A stretch of 64,000 nt of DNA, taken from assembly GCA_025358305.1 (NCBI GenBank), contig JANYJZ010000033.1, positions 149,513 to 213,512 on the forward strand. The letters run 5' to 3'. Shown here piece after piece: positions 58,523 to 64,000 of the stretch (positions are counted from its first letter, which is position 1; each line of letters opens with the position of its first letter). A program made the position numbers and the translations under genes. Below the pieces are notes generated by a model. The model did not search any database. It was not told where the DNA came from and saw only the letters and a list, made by a program, of their open reading frames with translations. This stretch comes from Ignavibacteriota bacterium. GTDB lineage: Bacteria > Bacteroidota > Ignavibacteria > UBA10030 > SZUA-254.

Positions 58523-60181
58523 TTACTTCAGGACCGGAAACACCGGGGCGATGTCCACCGGAATGTCGCTGAGCTTGTCGAGGGCGCGCTGCATGTCGGG
58601 CCCGACGCTCGCGTAGCGGTTAAACATGTTGTTCGCCATTTCGAAATCGCCTTCCGCCTGCATCGTCATGATCTCGCCGGTGAGGGCCTCCACCATCTCC
58701 TTGACCTTGTCAAAGTTCACCCGGAACGTCTGCGACGTGCTGTCGTAGAGGAACGCCTTTCGTTCGTAGAGGTAGTTGAACTGGACGGTCATGCCCCTTC
58801 CGTGCGACTCCGTCGCGCCGAAGCGCACGGACCTGAAGATCCCGGCGAGGTACGTGACATAGAGCTGCTTCTCCATCGATCGCGGGAGGACGCCTTTGTC
58901 GATGAGATACTGCAGCGCCCACAGCCCCGAAATATCCGCTTTCGACTCTTCGAGGGTCGAACTCAGCGCCTTCATCTGCTCGCGGACGGTCGTTTGCTTT
59001 CCGTTGATCGTGATGACATTCGGCCCGAGGCCGTGGAGAAGCTCGTGGGCAAGGATATGGGTGAAGAACGGCTCGAAGGCGACGAGGGACTGCTGCGACG
59101 GGTCGATCACCTTCGCGACGATCGGCATGAGGACCGATTTGAACTTCGCTTCCTGGACATTCTTCAGCATGACGCGCTTGCTCCCTTTCGCTTGGGTCAC
59201 CCGCTCGTCGTTCGGAAGATTGAACGCGGCCGTCTGGATGCCGGGGAGCGCCTCGCCGCCGATGGCCACCTCATCGACGACCCGGATCGGCGACATGGCC
59301 CCGAGCTTGGGACTTCGGTACTTGGGATCGATCGGGAGATGGTCCTCGATGTCCTGGAGGTAGGTCGAGAACTGCTTTAATTTCTTCGTTTCTTTCTCAT
59401 CGCGCAGTGTGACGTACGCCTCGAATGCCGCCTTGTAATTGAAGAGCTCGTCGAGATACACTTCGTACGGGCCGATCGTGACATCGATCGGGCTGTCAAG
59501 GTCCATCCATGCGACGTCGCTGTCGTAATAGTTGTCCGTGAGGAACGCGTCGGCGCGGAGCTTCAGGTATTTCTTCAGGCTTGCGTTCGTCGTGAGCGCC
59601 GCCGCCTCACGAAGGAGCTTCGCGGCGGGGACGAGGAACTGCTTGTACTCCTCGCTGTACGGCCGGAGGGCGAGCTTGCCGTCCGCGCCGCGGCGGATGA
59701 CGGAGAAGAAGCCGATCGCCTTCTTTTGCGCATCGTCCGGCTGCGCGATGAGCCACGCGCCCCACTCGTCGCGGCTCATGTTCTCGGGGTAGTAGTTCGC
59801 CCCCACCGGCTTGCGGTCGGGTACGCCGGGAATGTAGGTCTTCTCGTTGTCGATCTTCGGCCAGGCCGTCAGTTGGATGTTGAAATAGCGGAGCCGCTCG
59901 CGACCCTCGGGGGTCTTGTCCGCGATGAGCCGGTTCATCAGAGCGGGATTTCCGGCCCACACCTGACGCAGGTAGATACTGTCAAGAAGTTTCGCGGCTT
60001 CCACGAGCTTTTTCAACGCTTTGCGGTCGCCGGACGAGAGACCGGAGAGGTCCACGTTGAGCTTCGTCGGCACGAACCGCGCGATCTTCTTGGCGAGGCT
60101 GGGTTCACCGTCATTTTGGCGGGCAAACGCCTGTGTCAGGGCAACGGCGGATAAGAGGAGGAGGATCATGGGCATGCGCAT
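58523..60181 (-). CDS. Exported zinc peptidase, M49 (dipeptidyl peptidase III)-like
   Basis: A 552-residue exported protein with signal peptide MRMPMILLLLSAVALTQAFA. The zinc site is HELLHGLGPN (HExxH at 379-383) with the third-ligand motif LEESKADISGLW, matching the EExKAD form used in the M49/DPP III superfamily rather than the classical HELLGH form. The N-terminal domain (about 100-330) binds peptides in the family. Start at 60181 is chosen because GAGGTCTCTT precedes it; an ATG four codons upstream lacks a ribosome-binding site. It probably releases dipeptides from peptides in the periplasm. Confidence 0.87.
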   Translation of the reverse strand: MRMPMILLLLSAVALTQAFARQNDGEPSLAKKIARFVPTKLNVDLSGLSSGDRKALKKLVEAAKLLDSIYLRQVWAGNPALMNRLIADKTPEGRERLRYFNIQLTAWPKIDNEKTYIPGVPDRKPVGANYYPENMSRDEWGAWLIAQPDDAQKKAIGFFSVIRRGADGKLALRPYSEEYKQFLVPAAKLLREAAALTTNASLKKYLKLRADAFLTDNYYDSDVAWMDLDSPIDVTIGPYEVYLDELFNYKAAFEAYVTLRDEKETKKLKQFSTYLQDIEDHLPIDPKYRSPKLGAMSPIRVVDEVAIGGEALPGIQTAAFNLPNDERVTQAKGSKRVMLKNVQEAKFKSVLMPIVAKVIDPSQQSLVAFEPFFTHILAHELLHGLGPNVITINGKQTTVREQMKALSSTLEESKADISGLWALQYLIDKGVLPRSMEKQLYVTYLAGIFRSVRFGATESHGRGMTVQFNYLYERKAFLYDSTSQTFRVNFDKVKEMVEALTGEIMTMQAEGDFEMANNMFNRYASVGPDMQRALDKLSDIPVDIAPVFPVLK

Positions 60182-60223
60182 AAGAGACCTCATGGTGGCA
60201 GATCGTAGGGAATCAATTCAGAG

Positions 60224-60254
60224 ACAAGATATCTCTCTTGCAAACGAAAATCAA
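60224..60254 (-). promoter_or_regulatory. Promoter of the M49-like peptidase gene
   Basis: TTGATT, 20 bases from TTG, TATCTTGT on the minus strand, 43 bases before the ATG. Confidence 0.68.
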
Positions 60255-60277
60255 GCGCGGGGTGCGCTCGTCGCACA

Positions 60278-61090
60278 TCACCGAAGTGTCAGCGCGAATT
60301 CCTCTTTGACGGCGGATTGCGGAGGAACGACGACGCTCTTGCGAACCACGTACGGCTCCTCGTAGATGTACTTCTTCACTTTCTCCCCCTCGAGCTCCTT
60401 CTTGACGATCCTCACCCCTTCATGCCATAGGACGACGGTATATGTTCCCGGAGGGACGTCTTCGAACCTGAACGCGCCGTTCGTGTCGGTGATGGCATAG
60501 TAGGGGTGCGAAGCGACGACGATCGTGGCGTCCATCCAGGGATGGCCGGCGTCGCAGGCCGCGCTGACGAACCCGGGCTGCGAGAGCTGCTTCGTCTTGA
60601 TGACCGTCCGCTGGCCGCGGACCGGCTGTGCGATGTTGAAGATGGATCGCGGAGCTTCCGCAGCCTCGTACGCGTGCACGTTGTGGAGAATGGGGTCGTT
60701 ATTGACGATCGCCAGTTCGGATCCGAGCGGCACGATCATGATGTGCGGCGAATACTCACACCGAGTCTGTGCGAGCGTCTGACAGGAGGGTTTCGCCATG
60801 GGCTTGCCGGCGGCGACGTCCTCGAGGTAGACGACCGCCCCGGCCACGCCACCCGATCTTCCGACGCGCCACCGAGGACATGTCTTGCGGGATCCGCAGA
60901 CCTTCGGGTCCTTCGTCGTCTGGAACACGTCCGGGGCCGTTTTGTCGCCCGAAGCGCGTACGACGCCGGTAAGGATGCTGCCGTTGCGTACCTCCCCTTC
61001 GCGGTACGGCACTTGCGCTCGGGCCGTGACCGACAGAACCACGCAGCAAAGGAGACACCTGAGCGGTATGATCAACCGAGCGGCACGCAT
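60278..61090 (-). CDS. Exported cupredoxin-domain protein, second copy
   Basis: A 270-residue exported protein. Signal peptide MRAARLIIPLRCLLCCVVLS. A cysteine-bearing segment (VCGSRKTC, then PSCQTLAQTRC) precedes a cupredoxin core with His136 in NNDPILHNVHAY and Cys179, His183, Met186 in ACDAGHPWMDATI, followed by a carboxypeptidase-regulatory-like domain (NGAFRFEDVPPGTYTVVLWHEG). Same fold and order as the protein at 35893-36600, but with C-x3-H-x2-M spacing. An in-frame ATG at 61150 overlaps the cytochrome stop (TGATG) and could couple translation; it would add 20 Arg-rich residues before the signal peptide. Probably an electron carrier partner of the adjacent cytochrome. Confidence 0.84.
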   Translation of the reverse strand: MRAARLIIPLRCLLCCVVLSVTARAQVPYREGEVRNGSILTGVVRASGDKTAPDVFQTTKDPKVCGSRKTCPRWRVGRSGGVAGAVVYLEDVAAGKPMAKPSCQTLAQTRCEYSPHIMIVPLGSELAIVNNDPILHNVHAYEAAEAPRSIFNIAQPVRGQRTVIKTKQLSQPGFVSAACDAGHPWMDATIVVASHPYYAITDTNGAFRFEDVPPGTYTVVLWHEGVRIVKKELEGEKVKKYIYEEPYVVRKSVVVPPQSAVKEEFALTLR

Positions 61091-61149
61091 GGGCTCAAGC
61101 GCGGAGAGCCGGCGAACAAAACGCCGGCTCGGTCCGCTTGCTTCCTGCA

Positions 61150-61743
61150 TCACTTCTTCATGTGAGGGGTCGGAATCGACTCGCCTGTCGGCGAGATAGG
61201 ATCGGGCACAGCATTCTCGACGGGCGGAAGCGACTGGAGATAGGCGAAGATCGCCTTGAGGTCCACGTTCGTTGCCTGGCGGAAATTCGGCCACGGCATC
61301 GGCGGAAGGATGTTCCTGCCCTCGCCCATGTGCTTCCCGGTCCGGATCGCCTTTATGAACATGTCGACCGTCCAGCTGCCGAGTCCGGTCGTCTGGTCGG
61401 GAGTGAGGTTCGCGGTGAAGGAGGTCCCCCAAGGACCGACCCACGCCGTGAAGTCGCCCGACGTGACGGCTCCCCACTGATCGGGCGCGATGAGGCCCTT
61501 CGCAAGGACCGGCAGTTTGGCCTGCGCGGGATGGCCCGACAAGAGACGGGTCGTATCATTCATGGGACCCATCGGGGTCATCACTTTGGGAGAATGGCAA
61601 TCATTGCAACCGCCGATCGTGACGAGGTACTTTCCCCGGGCCACGAGCGAGGCTCCCTTCGCTTGGGCGGAGGCTCCCGACGAAACGACGAGGAGGCAGA
61701 CCAACAGGCAGACACTACAGAGCATCGCCGAACGAGCGTTCAT
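61150..61743 (-). CDS. Exported cytochrome c, single heme
   Basis: A 197-residue exported cytochrome c. Signal peptide ends near GASAQA (residue 27). Heme site CNDCH (Cys46, Cys49, His50) after GKYLVTIGG. The likely axial Met is in NILPPMPWPNFRQ, and DLKAIFAYLQSLPPVENAVP is the typical closing helix. It resembles cytochromes that accompany alcohol/aldehyde dehydrogenases and cupredoxin carriers. AAAGGAAC precedes the ATG. It heads a two-gene unit with the cupredoxin. Confidence 0.9.
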   Translation of the reverse strand: MNARSAMLCSVCLLVCLLVVSSGASAQAKGASLVARGKYLVTIGGCNDCHSPKVMTPMGPMNDTTRLLSGHPAQAKLPVLAKGLIAPDQWGAVTSGDFTAWVGPWGTSFTANLTPDQTTGLGSWTVDMFIKAIRTGKHMGEGRNILPPMPWPNFRQATNVDLKAIFAYLQSLPPVENAVPDPISPTGESIPTPHMKK

Positions 61744-61799
61744 ACTGTTCCTTTCAAAAGGCAGAGGTGGAAGAAGTGTGGACTAACGAGATGTAAATG

Positions 61800-61829
61800 A
61801 AAATATAGCATTTTTTCAGCCTCTGTCAA
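61800..61829 (-). promoter_or_regulatory. Promoter of the cytochrome c-cupredoxin pair
   Basis: TTGACA, 19 bases from TTG, TATATTTT on the minus strand, about 57 bases before the ATG. Confidence 0.74.
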
Positions 61830-61864
61830 GAGGTGAGCGCGCCGCCCGGAAGGCGTATTTCATC

Positions 61865-63931
61865 CTACAACTTGGCGAGGTTCTCTTCGAGCTTGTGGAG
61901 ATTGGCGGTGAAGCTTTCCAGCTTCTCTCGTTCCTTCCCCACGACCTCCGGCGACGCCTTGCTCACGAAGCTCTCATTGCCGAGCTTCTTTCGGATGGAC
62001 TCGAGCATGCCGCGAACCCGCGCGATCTCTTTTTCGATGCGGGCGCGTTCTGCGCCGAGGTCGATGATGCCGCCGAGCGGGACGAAGATCTCCCCGCCGT
62101 CCACGACCGCGCTCGCGGACTGGGGGGGCTTCGTGCCTCCGTCGAGATGCGAGATCTCCGTCACGCGCGCGAGGCGCTGGAAATATGTACGGTATTTCTC
62201 GAGGATGTTGCCCCGGCGCAGGTCCGTGAAGTTCAAGATGAGCGAGATCTCGCGTGACGGCGGCACCGAAAGCTCGCCCCGGATGTTCCGGACGCTGTTG
62301 ATGACGAGCTGGACGAACGCCATCTCTTCCTCCGTCGTCCGGTCGATCCATTGGGGATCGCTCGACGGGAACGGCGCGATCATGACCGACTCCTCCGGCG
62401 ACCGCTCCGCAAGGTGCTGCCAGATCTCCTCCGACACGAACGGCATGAAGGGATGCACCAGCCGGAGGGCCTGGTCGAACACGTGGAGCGCGCGTCCGAG
62501 GACGATCTGCTTCGTCGCCTCAGGTTCCTCGCCGTAGAGCCTCCCCTTCACCATCTCGATATACCAGTCGCAGAAGTCGTGCCAGACGAACTCATAGAGG
62601 AGCTTCGAGGCCTGGTTGATCTCGAAGCGGCCGAGCGCGTCGTTCACCTCGCCCGCGGTCGAGTGGAGCCGTGAGAGGATCCAGCGGTCCGCGAGATCGG
62701 CGTGAAGCGCGAGGTCCGCTCCCTCCAAGGCCGTGGCGCCGATCTGGTCCCTGTTCATGAGAAGAAACCGGCCGGCGTTCCAGATCTTGTTCGCGAAGTT
62801 CCTGCCGAGCTCGCATTTCTCGTTCGCATAGAGCACGTCCTGGCCCAGCGGGGCGAGGAAGATGACCGTAAACCGCAAGGCGTCCGCGCCGTATTCGGCG
62901 ATGACGTCGAGCGGGTCGGGCGAGTTGCCGAGCGACTTGCTCATCTTGCGGCCCTTCTCGTCGCGGATGATGCTGGTGAAGTAGACATCCTTGAAGGGCA
63001 CGCGGTCCGCAATCTTCGTCCGGGCAGAGCCGTCTGGAAGCGGGATCCCGCCACTGACGTCGAGGCCCGCCATGATCATCCGCGCCACCCAGAAGAAGAT
63101 GATGTCGGGAGCGGTGACGAGCGTGTCGGTCGAGTAGAAATACCGCACGTCCGGATTGTCGTGCGGCCAGCCGAACGTCGAGAACGGCCAGAGCCATGAC
63201 GAGAACCAGGTGTCGAGAACGTCCTCGTCCTGGCGCAGGTTCGCCGATCCGCAGTGCGCACAGGCGGCGGGCCTCGATTTCGAGACGATCGGCTCCTTGC
63301 ACTTGAGCGTGCAAGCGCCGTCGCCGACGCAGTACCAGACGGGGATCCGGTGTCCCCACCAGAGTTGACGCGAGATGCACCAGTCGCGGATGTTCGTCAT
63401 CCAATGCTCGTAGACCTTCACCCAGCGCTCGGGATGGAATCGGATCTCGCCGTCGAGGACGACTCTCAGGGCCTCTTCGGCAAGTGGCTTCATCCGGACG
63501 AACCATTGGTCAGAGAGGTAGGGTTCGATGACGGTGTCGCAACGGTAGCAATGCCCGACATTATGGACATGTGGCTCCGTCTTGACGAGCAGGCCGAGCT
63601 CCTCGAGGTCCTTGAGGATGACCTTTCGCGCTTCGTACCGGTCCATTCCCTGGTATTTCGCGGGCGTGTTCTCGTTCATCTTCGCCGAGATGTCCAGGAT
63701 GATGATCGGCTTCATCTGGTGCCGGACGCCGACGTTCGCATTGTGCCGCTCGCCGATCCAGTAGTCGTTCGCATCGTGCGCGGGGGTCACCTTGACCATT
63801 CCCGTGCCGAACGCGGGATCGATGACGTCGTCGGTGATGATCGGGATCTCCCTGCCGGCGATGGGCAGCACGGCGAGCTTGCCGACAAGGTGGGAGTAGC
63901 GCTCGTCGCGGGGATTGACGGCGACCCCTGA
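61865..63931 (-). CDS. valS: Valyl-tRNA synthetase, C-terminal two thirds; 5' end missing or broken
   Basis: About 688 residues of a class Ia ValRS: GVAVNPRDERYSHLVGKLAVLPIAGR and FGTGMVKVTPAHDANDYWIG in the editing domain, a cysteine-bearing insert (CTLKCK, CAHCG), the intact KMSKS loop (GRKMSKSLGNSPDPLDV), the anticodon-binding domain, and the C-terminal ValRS coiled coil (ERARIEKEIARVRGML). Reading upstream, resemblance stops at Gly 63926-63928 to Ser 63929-63931. The expected ETMLGDT segment is absent, and the frame meets a TAA at 63983-63985. No start codon and no HIGH motif lie in the window. This is a partial gene, either interrupted near 63931 or affected by an assembly end. Confidence 0.85.
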   Translation of the reverse strand, partial: SGVAVNPRDERYSHLVGKLAVLPIAGREIPIITDDVIDPAFGTGMVKVTPAHDANDYWIGERHNANVGVRHQMKPIIILDISAKMNENTPAKYQGMDRYEARKVILKDLEELGLLVKTEPHVHNVGHCYRCDTVIEPYLSDQWFVRMKPLAEEALRVVLDGEIRFHPERWVKVYEHWMTNIRDWCISRQLWWGHRIPVWYCVGDGACTLKCKEPIVSKSRPAACAHCGSANLRQDEDVLDTWFSSWLWPFSTFGWPHDNPDVRYFYSTDTLVTAPDIIFFWVARMIMAGLDVSGGIPLPDGSARTKIADRVPFKDVYFTSIIRDEKGRKMSKSLGNSPDPLDVIAEYGADALRFTVIFLAPLGQDVLYANEKCELGRNFANKIWNAGRFLLMNRDQIGATALEGADLALHADLADRWILSRLHSTAGEVNDALGRFEINQASKLLYEFVWHDFCDWYIEMVKGRLYGEEPEATKQIVLGRALHVFDQALRLVHPFMPFVSEEIWQHLAERSPEESVMIAPFPSSDPQWIDRTTEEEMAFVQLVINSVRNIRGELSVPPSREISLILNFTDLRRGNILEKYRTYFQRLARVTEISHLDGGTKPPQSASAVVDGGEIFVPLGGIIDLGAERARIEKEIARVRGMLESIRKKLGNESFVSKASPEVVGKEREKLESFTANLHKLEENLAKL

Positions 63932-64000
63932 ACTGCACAGGTACCTTTCCGCGCGGATTGCGCAAAGAGGTAATGGATTGGGTTATGGAAAACCGTAATG
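63932..64000. other. Sequence not matching valS, beyond the break
   Basis: The last ~69 bases do not continue valyl-tRNA synthetase in any frame and are less GC-rich than the gene. They may be the end of an inserted element or a wrong join at a contig end. Too short to identify. Confidence 0.4.

Overview
The window is about 64 kb of GC-rich bacterial chromosome, densely coded on both strands. No rRNA, tRNA, CRISPR array, prophage or complete insertion sequence was seen. Three things point to the Bacteroidota/Ignavibacteriota/Chlorobi (FCB) side of the tree. A large secreted protein (41294-44437) ends in a type IX secretion sorting domain containing NYPNPFNPST. Eighteen candidate promoters share the layout TTG-N19/20-TAnnTT, close to the Bacteroidetes -33/-7 pattern. 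The neighbourhoods (M16 pair, M28 pair, M64, M14, DPP IV, DUF4296-like lipoprotein, B12-dependent ribonucleotide reductase) also fit that group. The exact lineage cannot be fixed from this sequence alone; a GC-rich, uncultured Ignavibacteria-like organism is the best guess.

Layout. 1-7.4 kb (minus): a peptide-degrading operon running from pspC through a 44-residue membrane protein, an M64 peptidase, an M14 carboxypeptidase, a DPP IV-type S9 peptidase and a beta-propeller protein cut by the left edge. 7.4-12.8 kb: ackA, then on the minus strand HNH protein, trpS, scpA, scpB and rluB. 12.8-17.3 kb: an inactive/active M16 pair and an HtrA protease. 17.4-20.2 kb: pfkB-family kinase, mtnA, recO. 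20.3-23.5 kb: two secreted M28 peptidases. 23.7-26.8 kb: dedA, an rsuA-type pseudouridine synthase, NUDIX and a PDZ protein, bounded by a recognisable promoter and terminator. 26.9-30.0 kb: a histidine-rich membrane protein and a long-chain acyl-CoA synthetase. 30.2-33.3 kb: nrdJ with a long structured leader.

The 33.4-44.5 kb region is the most distinctive. It holds an outer-membrane protein and a Cys-rich exported protein on one strand. On the other are a cytochrome c lipoprotein and a tight operon of cupredoxin, beta-barrel porin, sensor kinase and sigma54-type activator, followed by a 1047-residue T9SS substrate with Asp/His-rich tandem repeats. That last gene lacks the housekeeping promoter pattern and is instead preceded by a perfect palindrome and a near-consensus -24/-12 element. 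This looks like a copper/redox-linked surface signalling cassette.

The remainder is core metabolism. efp-accB-accC-gcvH-gcvP-guaA probably form one minus-strand operon. Low-affinity phosphate uptake (DUF47-pit) lies divergently from a lipoprotein-response regulator-histidine kinase-flavoprotein operon. An M49-like peptidase and a second cytochrome c/cupredoxin pair follow. At the right edge is the C-terminal two thirds of valyl-tRNA synthetase, whose homology ends abruptly about 70 bases before the end of the window.

The organism appears to degrade peptides extracellularly or periplasmically (eight secreted peptidases in 64 kb), to use cobalamin for deoxyribonucleotide synthesis, and to carry metalloprotein electron carriers in its envelope.
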